Source of the DNA: Formicarius rufipectus
Lineage: Eukaryota; Chordata; Aves; Passeriformes; Formicariidae
Assembly: GCA_013399695.1 (NCBI GenBank)
Contig: VXAU01004747.1
Span: 65,588-129,587 of the forward strand
Direction: 5' to 3'
DNA length: 64,000 bases
Of the stretch, positions 34,345 through 48,600 are shown in pieces (position 1 is the stretch's first letter; each line of letters opens with the position of its first letter). The position numbers and the translations under genes are program-made. A model generated the notes under the pieces. The model did no database searches. It saw nothing but the letters and a program-made list of their open reading frames with translations, and had not been told where the DNA came from.

Positions 34345-37300
34345 GCTCGGGCTCGCTGAAATCGGCCCGGCGGGAGCCTCCGGCGAGAAGATGCTCCTCC
34401 GGGACAGTCCAAGGGAGGATTTTAGCCTGCGAGGCGCCTAGGCTGGAAGTAAAGGGCCCCTCGATACTCCGAGGCTCAGTGCCTCGTAATCAAGCGTTCC
34501 CTGGAAGAGTCTTTTGGTCCTTTCCCTCTTTGCCTTTCTCTTAAAAATTAAACCAGCAACCTTTCAGTTCTTGGAAATGCCTCCCTGGGAGGGAAGAGTG
34601 CGTCTGTCTGGCTCTACCACCTCAAACAGGACTCTTTCAGAGAGCAGCCGTGGGATGCCTCACTCTCCAACTCGCACACCTGTGCTGTCCATTTGGGAAG
34701 TAAATACCCACATTTAGTCTTCCCCGATCATTGCTCCATTCTAAACCGTTCATGAAGGAGATACTTCAGACAACCACTTTCTCCTTGCTCTGACAGCACA
34801 CCTGCCCATGCAATGCAAGCCATGCTATACCCTCTCCTGTTCCCCAGTGCCTTGGTGACACAGCTCAGCCAAGCAAAGAGGAGCAGAGGAGGGAAAGCGT
34901 ACAAAACTGATTTCAAGCTCTGCTCAGTAATGGTAGGAGATCTTTCTTAGACGGTAGGGAATCAGCAGCATGTGTGTTTAAAACAGCTCCAGTGCTGGAT
35001 ATGAAACACCAGTAAAGACTTTATCTTCTTTTCCCCCAGGCATGTTTGAGTGGATAGCAAGGGAGCCAGAGCTACAAAGACTCCTCAAAATGGGCTTCAT
35101 AGGAGCAGGGAAGGGAATGCTGCTGGCAGGATACAGTCATCATTTCTCCTCACAGAGTACATTGCAACCCAGACCCCCAAAATCCTCACCCTGAAGCCAG
35201 CAAGAGACTTGCCTGGCTCATGGTATTGGGAGGCTGTGGGAAGAGGAGAGGAAGATAGATGGGTGGTTTGAGAAAGAGAGATGAAGGGAATCATGAGGAG
35301 GAAAAGTGAAGGTGGACATGGAGCAGGCTGAGCAGGTGGATGTGAAGAAAGTCTAAGCCATAGGCATCTGGCCCTAGCAGCGAGGACAGCAAGCACTGCA
35401 GGAGGATGAGTGCTTGGTGTGCTAGGACAAGTTGTCATGGTATGCAATGAAAACAGAAAGCCTGTACCCCACAGCATGAAGGGAGGCCACCAGCCTCCAA
35501 CCTGGCACTTCCTAATGGCGACAGGGGATTGCACCCTGTGGAGTCACCCCCTGCCTGAAGCATGTCCACCCTGAGCAGTGGCCATCCAGGAGCAGATTCA
35601 AAAGGAGCTCATATGAGTGCTGGACCAGCCCACTCTACCCCAGAGTGTGCAGATCAGGGTGGGAGGGACATCCTTTATCTGCATCCCTGCAAATTAAAAT
35701 GCTGTACACCTCTACAAAGTTTTATGTATCCCCACATGGGGGAAGTGATGCTGTGTGAGGGTCTTTGCACTGTCCTGAACCTCTAGATTTTATTGCCGAA
35801 GGCTGCAGGATTGCGGTGGCAAGGTTTATACCCATGTCTGATGTCACTGTGGCCATGAGTGGCGTGGGTTAGCCCCTCTGCACCAGCCCTGACCCACTCA
35901 CCCATGCTGGGATGTGGAAGAGTTGGGTATCACAGCAGGGCAGGGCTCACTGCTCCTGGGGTCCTGACCTCTCCCTCAGCACGGACCACAACTTCTTGCT
36001 GGAGACAAAGAGGTGGCAAAAATAGATTTTCACAGTGGGTGATGACTCAGACTTGTGAGTAGCCAGAGCAGCCTCCCTGTCCCATGAATAATGATTCAAA
36101 GGTGCTGGATGGGCAGCTGGGTCTGCAGGGACACAGTGCTGCTTAAACCATGCCCTCCTGCAGGTGACAAGGTGGGGGAAGGCTTTGGGAAGCCCTATTT
36201 TGGACAGGATTGGTTACTGAAGGTGAATTTAACAAGAACTCATGGATTCAGCTCAGAGGGACTGGGAGCAAGCAATTACGGGATTTTGTTCCATCTAATT
36301 AAGTATGGGGCTGGCAGCTGTCCTCAAAGTATGGCTGCAGATAGGGCAAGGTAGGGCAAGGGGCCACTCTGCTATGGGCCTTGTGTGAGAGGGATATTTG
36401 GGATGAACAGCTGGCTTTAGGTGAAGGACACCTGCTGTGTTGAGGCTGCCCCCATCCAACCCTTCTTGCAGAAATAAGGCAGCCCCATTCCAGCCAGAGT
36501 GAAATCCTGGCCCATTCATGATGCCCAGGCTGGCAGGGCAGTGGGAGTGAGGAAAGGGGAGAGCCTTTTCCCAAGGGAAGGCAACTTCATGCCTCTGAGG
36601 TAGGGGATTCCCTCCCAAGGGCCACCCTAATGAGGTGAAATGGCTCAACTGCCACTGCCGCTCCATGAACCCAGCTCCAGCCTCCTTAGACCAGAAGCCT
36701 TCAGTCCATGTTGCCTGGGCATCTGCAGACTCTGTATAGCATGGAAACCCTGGCTTCTCTCATTTCCAGGTCTCTCAGCCCTGCAGATGTGACTTGCATC
36801 ATCTTGCTCTGGTTGCATGGTCTGCCTGCACCAGCACACTGGTACAGGACCTCATTGGATGTGTCCAGTCAGGCTGGCATCTGCCTCTCCAGCCTTCCTC
36901 CCACTCCAGAAAGTATAGGTCAGAGATGGCTTCATCTGTTGTTCTTGAATCCAGACAAAAGCCCACTGGCCTTTTGGCAAAAATAGGGAGTGCTAGCCTC
37001 ATGGGCATTTTGGCACACAGTGCAGGCAAGGTGAGCCTGGTGGAAGGACATAAATAGCACACCTTGGCTGTGCTTGGCTTTGGTGGACAGTGTTCCCCAC
37101 TCACAGGCAGCTAGGACACATCACCACTGGATAGGGCTCCTCTGTGGCTTTCCAAACCTCAGACACTACAGGGGTATCTCACTGCAGGAACTCTCACCCC
37201 AGAACCCTCAGCTCAGCCCAACCTCTCCCTCTCTGGGGAGACCAGATCACACCATCTCAAAAGGGCAGGCCTGAGGGCATTTTGGTTGGAGCCCAGTTGC

Positions 37301-37950
37301 TGGGAACACTCCACAGCTGTGCCTAGACACTGCCCCTTCCCAGTCCCTAGCAGTGCTGCCTTCCTGCTCTCCCACCTGGCTGAAGAGCACCTTCCAACCA
37401 AGCCCACCTCCCCCACTGAAGGTTCGCTGTAGCCTTTTTATGCAGCTGCTCTGGCCTAGAGACTAGCAAGGTGAAAAAGGGGCCAAAGTTACAAACAGGG
37501 AAAGTATTTTTCATCGTATTTCTTAGATTAGCATAAATTGTGCTTAAGCACACGGTCCAAAGTTGGGAAAAGCCTAAAGCATTTTTCAGCCACAGAGTGC
37601 TAGGCTGTACTCAGATTTAATTTCATTCTTAAAAGGATGTGGAAGACCCATGAGATACTCTCCAAAGCACTTCGGAGGCAGGGGTTCAGGTTCCACTTGC
37701 TATAGCTTGGACATCACAGAGTGCTCTGTCTTCCCTTCACATTGCAGAATTCTCCCTGGTATTTTTTTATTCAGAGCTTCTCTGTGTCCAGAAAGGTCCA
37801 AGGACTCAAACCAGGAGTGACCCACAGCACACAAGAAGGCAGCAAGCGTGTTTGTGTTTGACTGCAGAGCTGATCCCTGCTGGCTCAGGGCAAGTGTTTC
37901 GGTACCCCCGCATCACGCCCACCCAAGAAAACTATAACAGGTTTTGGAAT
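34345..37950. other. Intergenic region between the NPTXR promoter and the CBX6 3' end
   Basis: No gene recognised on either strand. A TGACTCA (AP-1 type) motif lies near 36045. Another TTTATT occurs at 37767-37772 and could be a more distal CBX6 poly(A) signal. Confidence 0.5.
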
Positions 37951-37957
37951 GTAACAA

Positions 37958-37963
37958 TTTATT
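37958..37963 (-). terminator. Candidate distal poly(A) signal of CBX6
   Basis: TTTATT on plus (AATAAA on minus) in AT-rich surroundings. It would end a 3'UTR of about 7.7 kb. Nearer candidates sit at 43682-43687 and 42129-42134, so several mRNA lengths are possible. Confidence 0.45.
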
Positions 37964-40900
37964 GGGGTTAATTTTTTGTTTAAATTTTTAATTCCCCATT
38001 TCTGGCATTGATACAATATTCAAGAGCAGCAGAAAGAACAAAATGTACAAGAATACAAGAGTAATTAGCACAACCCCCACCCTCAAACCTGGAGCAAACC
38101 ATTTTCTTGTGGGCAGTGCCAATGGAAGGGGTGATTCAATCACCCCCCCCAATGGCCATGCCTGCCACCCATCCGCTCTAGACAGAGTTTAGCCAGCTGG
38201 GAACTGGATTAAAAAAAACAAAACAAAACCGAACAAACACTATATTTAAAATGAAAATTGCAAGACAAAAAAATAATATATAGATATACAATTCATCCGT
38301 GCACAATCCTTAAATGCATTTTTTTTAAAAATAAAAAAAAATTACATGATACATATTTAGGTTTATCTTAAATTAAAAAAAAAAAAAATTACCACCTTCA
38401 CTCTATGCCAAGTGAGGGGAAATGAAGAGACAAATGGGTTGCACCAGAACTACCAGCACTCTTAGGAGTTTGGGCTGACCTTCTCCAAGAGAAAGGATAG
38501 GACTCTGATGCTGCCAAAGCTCAAGCACAGGCAGAATCCGAGGCACCCAAGTACCACAGAGCTCAGTGGGGTCACTCGCCTAGTCCAAGTTCAGTGTTTG
38601 CAGGAATCTGCAGGATTTGAGCCTAAGCTTGGCACAAGGGAAGGTGAAAGGAAGGAAGAGATGAGGCAGGCCCCTGTCCTCCACCACCAGTAGACAACTT
38701 CCTATGCAAAAAGAAAAGGAGGGGGGGCAAAAAAAAAAATCCCAAAATAGAGTTTCCTCTATTCTTTGGGAGGACACAAGGCTTAATGGTAGAGGAGAAG
38801 AGGGAGGACAGCACACTAAGTTGATTTGCTTAGGAGAGGTGCAGGCATGACAACTCTTTTTTAAAAAAAGTCATCACAATGATTACTTGTTTTGTTCCAT
38901 TTGAGAACTTGACCTAAGACTCTATCCCCCTTTGCAGCTGGGGGTTGGAAGCAGCAGGCTCCCTCCTGGACAGATGAAGGGCAATGAAACTGAAGAGCAG
39001 TTGTAGGACTGCTCAGCAGTATGTAAGAGCCCCCACTAGTCCTACAAGGCCCAAGAGCCCCACCAAGTGTTTTGACCTACCCAACTGCATTCCAGAGGTT
39101 TAGTGTGAGCTCTAAGTGCTCAGCTGAAGGTAAAGAAGAAAAGCCCTGCAATGGGAATTCACACTTGTCTGCATGTCCCAACAATGCCCCTTCCCTCCCA
39201 CTACATATATTTTCTGAGCCACTGCTGACACTGGCATCCCCCTGACTGTATCTTGCTGCTCTTCTGTCACCTGACTTCCTCCCTGTGCCACAGCATGATG
39301 CTTGCTGCTCAATTCCCAGCTCTGCTCAGCCCAGGAGTGCAGAGGGCATACCCACTCCCCCATTACATTGCTGTCTGCCAGTGCCTATAGGGAGCAGGCT
39401 CAAACCACAGCACTTACCTGGGGTGAAAGGACCCTCACTACAAGGACCGTGCTTTTGGATGGCCCTGGAAATATAATTTTCCACCACAGAAGCTGGAAAG
39501 GACAGAAGAGCTTCCAGAGGCAGCCCACCACCACGGGAAGGGCAACTGACTATATCTCACTTCACTCAAGGAAGGAGAAATTTAGAGAAAGGAAGAAAGA
39601 ATTCAGGGCCCTGCCACATCCTTACAGGTGAGGCAGGTGGGACACAGGACATCTCAGACGCACCATACAGAACACGCATGAAGCTTCTGGTGCCAGGCTG
39701 ACACTGCACAGACAAGGGTGCAAATACCTCTGACTACATCAGTCAGACAAGAGGGCAGTGTCAAAATGGGAAAGGACGGAAAGGCAAAGGTGAGGACGGA
39801 GACAAACTCAAACTCTCCCATCTACACCACCAAAAAGAAGCTACACACATTGCACTCTGGGGAAGGACCTCAAAAATAGAATTAATAAAAGAAAATAAAG
39901 ACACTTATTTGCTCAACCCCAAAGCATTGGTGAAATGAAGATATTTCCTGGAGTTAGCTGGGGAAGGAAGCACGGACAGGGACAGGGGATTTCTGAAGCA
40001 ATACTCAGCACTCCATCTCTGTGCAAATGCCTCAAGAGTTGGGCTGCCAGCACCCTCAGCAGGATGGTCCCCTCCACCCCCATCCCCTTCCCATGAGAGA
40101 GACAGGCATGGGGCAGTGACACAGCTGGCAGAAAGGCCACGGCAAGCCAAGAAGGAACAGAACCCAAGAGGCACTGAACCCCCAACCCCAAACTAACCCT
40201 CTACAGCAGACCACCTTCAGAGGGGAGATTAGGAAGGCTGTGTACAGGGTAGGGGGTGAGACAGAAAGAGGGGACAGGTAGGTTTCTTTTATATTCATAT
40301 ATTTATATATAAAAAGTAAATAAGATCCCAGCTCTTGAATGATTATTGGGTGATTGAAAAAAGCAGCAAAAGCAAGCGACATTGGAGTAAAAGGACATAC
40401 CAGGCAAGGAGGAAGAAGTCTTGTCAGAAGGTGAGGAAGGAGGCAAGGGAAAAATAAGCACTTAGCCAAACACACACTCCAGGTTTGTTACACCTCCCTG
40501 GGAAGAAGGACCTGCTCCTGAGCAGCCCCACTAATGCCACGACCTCGAATGGGCAGAAGTTTGGGGTACTCAGGATGCCATCCTTCAGCATGGCAACCTG
40601 ATTCTGCCAGGAGGTCCCCAGGAACATGATCATCTCCAAACACTGGGAGCTGCTGAAGCCTCCTCTATATGAAGAGGGGCTGGAGAAGGGAGTGAAATCC
40701 CTAGGAAGACTCAGCTCAGAGACAGCTCCTACCTGGTAAAAAGCATGATTGCAGCTGTGTTTTCTTTTTTATTTTTTTTTTTATTTAATAAAATCTCCCT
40801 GGGAACTTCAGTAAGGGGAGACTTGGAGAAATGCTCCCTTTCTCTTTTGAAAACAGAAATTAAGCAGGGGCTCACCACAGCTGGGCCTGCTCACCACACT

Positions 40901-43900
40901 ATTTCTGTTTTCCATCCCAAAAGGAGCTTGTATCTCATTAGCTTCACGCCTCCCCAGTCCCACTCTGCTCAGTAAGAAGAGGGCATAAGACAGGAGGCTG
41001 CTGCTCCAAGTTAAAAGCTGTAGGAAGCACTGACAGAGCTCAATAGGCAGAGAGAGAAGTTCCCAGAGCAGCCCAGGCTACTGGAGGCATCAAGACATCT
41101 GTCATCTGCCCCTGCAAAGCCAAGGGCACCAGAGAAGTCCAGACAAGAAAAGCTGTCCAAGCATCCCTGCCTGCCACTTCCTGTTCAGATGCCAACATCT
41201 AATAGCTTCCCTCTTCCTGCAGTCACCCCCACACACCAGATGAACACCCAGCGGAGACATCTTGGATGGGGAAGCCAATACACAAGGTTACCCCCTTGCT
41301 CTGAAGGAACATTTGGGCAACTCTTCCCTACCACCCTGCAGGAAGTTGGAGCAGAAGGCTGCTCTGCTTGAGCAGCGTGTTCATCTCTCCTCCCTGTCTC
41401 AAAGACTTCCAGCATTTGCTGGCCTCAAGAAGAGGGTACACCTCAGTCAGCAACACCTTCAGGCAGCTCTCTCATCTGCCTCTGAAGACCCAGCCATTGA
41501 TGGAAAAGGGATGTTGGACTACATACCAATGAGACTGTTCTCTGTCCTGATGTGGTGAATCCTATACACAAAAATGCCACTCCCCACCTGATGCTGGAAG
41601 AAGCTAAGAGACCCTACAGAGGGGAGGCATATCTGCTTCCCAGGAAATAAGCCCACCATGATTAATTCTGCTTGGATATAGGGGACGGAAAAGAGAAGAG
41701 ACAGCAACTTGGCAGGAAAAGTACACGCCAACCCCAAATCTTAGCAGCTTGCTGTGCATGCAAAGTAAGTCAACTGTTTCCATGTTGATGGCCTGATCCA
41801 TATTCTCGCAGAACATGACTGGCCACTTCTGAGGGCCGCTCAGCCAGAAAACCACTTGGAGACTCCACCTTAGCTCACAGGAGAGGTATGGGAGGGAAGG
41901 GAACTCACTCCAATACTTTTGAGGAAAGGACGGGAAAGGTTTGTAGACAGGGTTCCTCCAACATGCAACTTGCCTTTTCAGCTTGGAGATCGCTGCTCAG
42001 TCCTAGAATGCCTTTCCCTCCAGTTCAAGCAAGCCAAACACCATCCCAGACACACATGCTTCAATACTACAAAATACTCTTTTCTCTAAGGACCATCTAA
42101 TACCACTACAGTTTGTGCAATCACTGCATTTATTATTCATTTTTAAACTCTCTCTCACTCTCTTCCTGTAGAAATTTTTTTTTTAAAGTTTTCTTTTTTT
42201 TATGCAAAACTAATCGTTTCACTTTTTCCACTCCATCATAAAATCTCCTCTAAAAACACAACAACGAGAACAAACATGGCACAGACACAGAGAATATTTC
42301 CCTGTTTTTGTTGTTTTTTGTTTTTTTGTCCCTAGGGGTTATGGGCAAGGGAAGGGGATACTTTCAAATAAACTCCTCCTGCAGTTCCATGGCCCTTTTA
42401 AAAGGCATGGATGAATCTTCTTTCCCATCTCCATTAAGAAGTCAGGGCAAAAATTCAGAAGGAGGAGCATAACCCACGTTAATACGAAGGTAGGTTAGTC
42501 AGCCTCAAGTGTCTTGTCCACTTGAGGAAACTTGAGGCTGCTGCTGCATCAAGTTTGCAAACCTCTAACTCAAAACAGCACAGGATCCTCATTTTGTATC
42601 CAGAGGTTCAGGGTTTGGTTCCCACCTGGTGACCCACTCAGGGAGAGATTTGTCACACAAGTAGGTGAGCTGTGTCTGCAAGCCGGATCATACTCCTTTC
42701 TTCCTCCACAGAGGATCTACTGCACAAGTTCTCTGATGCAACAAGTCCACTCATTTCCTCACCGCAGGAAGAAGGTCCTTGCGGAGCATCCCTACAATGA
42801 CCCACTGTTTTGCTCTTCACAGACAGTTCCCTTGCTTGTCACTCTGGAGAAAGGCAAAACCCCTTCAATGAAACAATTCCTGCCCCTTGCACCCAAAGAA
42901 CACCATATAAGAGACACTGGGGAAAAAAAATTCTGCCAAGCAACACATCTTGGCCAAAACACATCAAGAGTTTCCTATTAAAGTTCCCTTTTATCTCCCA
43001 CTTAAACGCTTCAATATTTCTGCAGAATCTTGATACCACAAAACAAAACACATCACCACATACACACCAAACAGTAACTTAACAACCTAAAGTGACTGGC
43101 CCATTTGCATCTACCCCACAAAGTGGTTCCTCTTATCTCGCAGCCACAGATTAGTTCTTTTTCAGAAGGGGGAAGAAAAAGAGAAGACTCTCCTTGCTAT
43201 TTTCCTATGAAAGAGCTTTTCTGTATGCCTACAAACTGCTAATCTTTGAAGCTGCAGTCAAATGGATAGTTTATGCTAAAATAAGGGATCCATGGGTGTG
43301 CCAGGCACAGGAAAGATGCAAAAAACCCCCAAAAAATCAAAACCAAAACCCACAAAAAATACAAGCATGTATTAATACAGACACGCACACAAGTCCAACA
43401 AGTTATAGGAAGCCTTAGCATGGTGAATGGACCAGGGAAGTCTTTCTCCCTGCCCCTAGCTCTAGCTGTGAATGAAAGCACATCCCCAAATTGACCACTA
43501 AGCTCTTTAACCAAGGAAAGAAAAACAAAGAGGTGCACAAAGGGTGGTGCTAACAGCACCTGGAATCCCTCTCGGACTGTCTGCACAGACACCCAACCAC
43601 AACTGGTGCAAATTCACCCTGATCCACAGCTTGGAATGCCAACTGTTGTGAGGCAAGGTTTGTGGGGAGGGCAGTAAAGACTTTATTACACTAACCCAGG
43701 CAGTGGAGGAAGGGAATAGACAAGCTCTGGGCAAAGAAGCCCTAATTAAGGTCAGAAGCCGGTCTATCCCTCTACCACTCTGACGATGTCCCTTGGGCAG
43801 GCAAATATTACTTCCCTCCCACAAATTGCCTCCCTTCTACCCTCAGATCACTGCAACCACAAAATCACTACTCCACATGGGAGCACTCCTCAGAGCCAGC

Positions 43901-45652
43901 AGCTCCTGAGCACCAGAGCAGCCAATTCCACTTGCGTTTCCCCACCCAGGGCAGGTCTGTAAGTAAACGAGCCCTGGTATGGGGAATTTTTTCCACTCTT
44001 TTCACCTCTGCAGCATTTTATGTAGAAGTAACACCCTCCCTGTCCCATGCAGGGACAGAAAGGGTGAGGTTCTCCCACCAATTCATCAGCACCTCTTTTC
44101 CTTGCCCCTACAGGCAGAGTCCTGTGAGAGCAGAGGTAGTAGAGGGCAAAGCAACGGCATCTCACTGTGAAGCTTAGCACCCACACAGAAACAGAGCAAA
44201 CCAGAAATGGCAGGCAAAAAAGAGCTTATTTTGGATGTGAACAAAGGTAGTCAGGGAAAGAAAGAGCTTGGGCAAAGAACAGCAAGCTGTGATCTTGCTC
44301 CCTTCTGCTTGCTAGGGGTGAAGAAAAGGAATTTCTAGATCAGCTCGTAGGAGCTTTGGGGGAAGAGATCCAGCACACATGCACATGGTGTGAGAGAGAC
44401 AGGTATTTCATATGAGCACCTTTGGTTGACAGTTGTAAGGGCTGTTTCAGATGCTGAAAAGACAGAGGGGAAACCTCTTCCAGGCCACCCATCAGGAGAG
44501 GCAAAAACAAGCAGGAAGAGCAAACGACTGGCCTTAGCATCCACTCCTCCGTCCTTTGGAAGGAGCAAGAGGAAGCAAAGAGGGTCAGGGGAATCTCACA
44601 AGTTGGCAGACCAGCCTCACCCGACTGGAGCAACATCATGCTGCTGACATTATCTTCCCCCACACTGAAGGATGGATGCACAGCCCACTCCCATTTCCAC
44701 CACAGAAAGGCCAGGGAAGGGCATTTCCTGCCCTCTCCCCTGAGCAAGTGCAAGTGATGAACATCAGGAGGAAGATCCCGGCCGGAAGCAGATTCCTATT
44801 TTCTTCCCTTTCTCCTGCAGAGCTGAGCAAGTTGGAAGATGCAGGAGAAGAGGAGGGACTAGGGCACCTGAAAGCAACCATTCAACTGCCAAGGTAGCAC
44901 CAATAATAAAAGGAAAGGGGAAGCCAATATGGAGCATATGCTGCATGGGGCACCCCCACATCCCAGCTGTGTCTCAAGCACCTTCCAGGCATGACACTTC
45001 ACCTGCCTCTCTTCCCCTCACTCTGGGGGCATCTGGATCAGCACCTGCCACAAGGACAGTAGAGGAGAGGGTAGATCCAGGCCACAGGACAAGAGGGGGA
45101 AGGATGGCAGATCACAGTCATGGCAAGGGGGAAACATAGGAATGGAAGAAACTGCATGCACACTGTGGGAGAAGGTTTGGAGTATGTGGGCAAGGGCTCC
45201 AATTCTCTTACATCCTCCCCTCAAGGGTCCGGAGCTCCTCTTTTTGTCAAAGATGTCAAAGATGGAAGGGGTATGAGGAAGAGTAGTGCCTTCCTCACCA
45301 CCTGAACAGGCACACAGACATATGCTCACCCATCCCTCAGTCCCAAAGGCTTCACTGCCCATTGGACAACACCACATTCAAGGACAAACAATCACTCCCC
45401 AGCCCCACCACAACCCTCTCTGCCTCCTCCTAGTAGCACCAACACCCAGAAACAGTGGGTGCTCCCACATCCCCACTGACACACTCCAGCCTCCACACAA
45501 GAGGAAGTGAGCAGGACGAAAGGAGGAAGAAGGGTGGCAGTGAGGGCAGAGGGACAGCCAAGGGGAGGAGAGAACTAAGGACAGCCATTCACACCACGAC
45601 TTCTTGCAGATAGGGCTCCCCCCACACCCCTGGAGCAGGGGGATATGACTGC
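37964..45652 (-). other. Probable CBX6 3'UTR (up to 7.7 kb)
   Basis: No exon of another gene is seen between the CBX6 stop and the next strong poly(A) signals. The region is AT-richer than the flanking DNA, with long A/T runs at 38208-38395 and 42170-42330. I infer that much of it is 3'UTR; its true end needs transcript data. Confidence 0.45.
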
Positions 45653-48600
45653 TCACTTGCTGCCTCCTCCGCCACCACCCGCCGCCACCTTCTCAAAATC
45701 CTCTGCGTTGCAGAACTCCTTGATGGTTACAGTGAGGAGGTTGCTGGTGACATCCGTGACCACCACATTAGAGCAAGGGGACATCTCAGGACGCCAGTCA
45801 CCAGCCTCCTGCTCAGGGTCAGAAGAGGAGAGGGACAAGGAGGGCGCCTGACCCCCACTGCACCCTCCTGAGGGAGAACGCTTGCTGGTGGCAGCTGACT
45901 CGGGTGGGATTGAGAGGTCGAGGACCTCTGACTCACGCCAGTCAGGGACAGCTGGGCTGAGGGTCTCAGGGAGCAGCTTAGGAGGGGAATCATCTGGGTC
46001 AGAGGAGGAGTGGGGGGTGGGTGACGGGCAGCCAGAGGAGCTGGAGCTGGGAGCATCATAGGGAGTTGAACCCATAATGAGCCCACAGGAAGCTGCCTGG
46101 GAGCCTTCTGCCTCCCCCTTGCCCTCCAGAGCGGGGGTAGGTGCAGCAGACGGCTTATTGTAGAGAGAAAAGGTGCCAAACTTCATGTGGCGGATCTGGG
46201 TGCGGAGGACGCTCTCACTGAACTTTTTGCTCTTGCCAATGACACGGTTTCGGGATGGGATCTTGGGCCGAGCCAGGCCCCCGGTCCCATTGGTTGGCTT
46301 TCCACCTTTGTCAATGACTTTGAGGTTGAGGATGATGCGGCTGCGTTTGGGCTCGCGGGGTTTCACCTTACGGTTGATGATGCGGACGGTCTCCGAGAAG
46401 GGTGAGACGGGAGGACGAATGCCAGCCCCACCGCCCACACTCCCGCCGTTCTGGGGGTCTGGACGGGGCAGGGGGCGTCGGGACATGCGGTGGCATCGCC
46501 GGATATCTTTCTTGAGCCGGTGCACCGCAGCACTGGAGTGGAGCTTGGGAGAGGAATTACTAGAACCAGGCTTGACAGAAAAGTGTACATCCCCAATGTG
46601 GAGGGCCTCCGCTTGGGCCCGAGCCTGCGGTGGTGGGGAGAAAGACAACAAACAGGGTCAGAGAGGCAGCCTAGGTGCAGCCAAATCTCAAACTGGGCAT
46701 TGTTCCCCTGAGGCCAAGCACTCACTAGCAATGCCGTGTCACATTTATACTCAACATTAATGATAAGCTCAGATACACACCTACAGTCTATTGATAGCTA
46801 CAGCACAGCCCCCAGACAGGCACAAAGCAATGCCCGTATCCTTTCTGGGCAGCTAATGTCTCCTTAAGCTGTGCCCCTGTTGACGTGTGCTGTCCCCAGG
46901 AAGAAACTGCCACAACTCAGGCATGTTTCAGGGTTACAGTTAATGGTCTCCAAGGCCCCACTTGGTCATCATTAGCAAACATATGCAACACTCCACTGTC
47001 AGACAAAGAAGCCAGCATCCTCCTAGGCACTAGGGCTGTCAGTGCTCAGTTAACACCAAAAATTATATACTAGTCCCATGACTGGGAATTGCACCAGGTC
47101 CCCTACAAAATGCGCACAACAGAGGAAGAGTAATGCATGCAGTTTCATCTTGCCCTCTCACAACCAGAATCATATCTGGAAAGCACCGTAGAAGAGGGTC
47201 TTGAGGTAAAAAGATAGAGGCAGGTGAGAGTGGTCTGATGGAGCTGTCTTAATTAAACACAAGAAATGCAGAGATCTGAAGCTCACTTATAACTAGGGCA
47301 ACAAGCAAGTCATTCATCCTTACTGTGCTGTGGGAGCAAGGTCCAGTGTTTAAAGCCAGAGACTAGGCCACCTAGAATTCAAGTCAAGTTTTAACAGCAC
47401 CTCCAAAGAAGAGACTGCCTTGTCCTATAGAACACTACACTTGTCTGAAGCCTAGTAATGGACCAAAACAGGAATAGCACCAGTTCAACTGTGCTGTGCC
47501 AGCCCTCCCTAACAGCTAGGCCAGGGGAACAAGACTTTTAAGCATTTCTGGTGCTTGGAGATAGTTCCAAAACCTGCCAGGGTTCATGCACCAGAGACAG
47601 GAACATTTTCTGGCAGCAGGAACAACAGTTTCATTAGTAAGCTGGTGCTGTATGACCTGAAGACCCTGTAGGCATGGAAACCCAGAGTGCTTTCTTACAT
47701 CACACCTCATCAGAACACTGTTGCTTGTAGAGCTCAGCCTCCCATCTGCACTCTGCTATTTGCCCTACCCAATCCCCTTTCATATTCAGTCTCAGCAGTG
47801 GTAACAGGTAGAAGTCACACAGGCCTGGAGGGGACAGAAGAGCCCCCTGTGATTGCCCATCCAGTGAGCAGCTTCCCCCACCTCGTGGGCACAGCAAGAA
47901 CTGCAGTGCTAGAAGACAACAGCTGCTTTTCCTCCCCAACTTTTTCATCTCGTTGCCCCTCGCACACGCCAAGATCGGGATGGCTTCTTGCCAGCCAAGA
48001 GCTTAACACTCAGCCCCATCCCCTTTGTCACCCTGCAGGCTGTGCCTCCTACCAGAGCAACACCCGGGGAAAAAAATGTGCATGCAAAGGCAGGGATCTA
48101 ACAGATCTAAGCGAGGGGCCCAGCCAGCCTCTGCACAAAAAGCTCAAAGCCCTGGCCCCACAGTCTCAGAGCTCTGCTATTACCAGTGCCCCTCTTCTCC
48201 CACCGAGATCCCTATGGGAGCCACAGAAGATCCCAAACAGGCTGAGAACAGAGACCTGAAGACATTTACTTCCTCTCTGGCTAACACTGGATGATCATGG
48301 CCTTCAATACTACTTGTATCCTGGTGTTAAAAGGACTGCAAAAATGAGGCCTCCTTCTCCAGCTGTATGTGAAAATACAGTCTGAAGGCTCATCCAGATG
48401 AGGGACTCATGTTAGCTGACTGACAAAGAAAGAGGGACAAGTTAAGAGAACCACTAAGGCAGGCACAGACACTCACCACATTAACAAACAGGGCTGTTTC
48501 CATGTACGTAGAGGGAAGTGTTCCCAGCGCACACAAACACATCCCAATGTCCAGCTAGTTTCTATTTGTTCACCCTCATGCGTTACTCTATGCCCCAAAC

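Noticed and set aside
46173..46760. 195-codon plus frame opposite CBX6 exon 5
   Set aside because: It is the antisense shadow of the CBX6 coding exon, kept open by codon bias.
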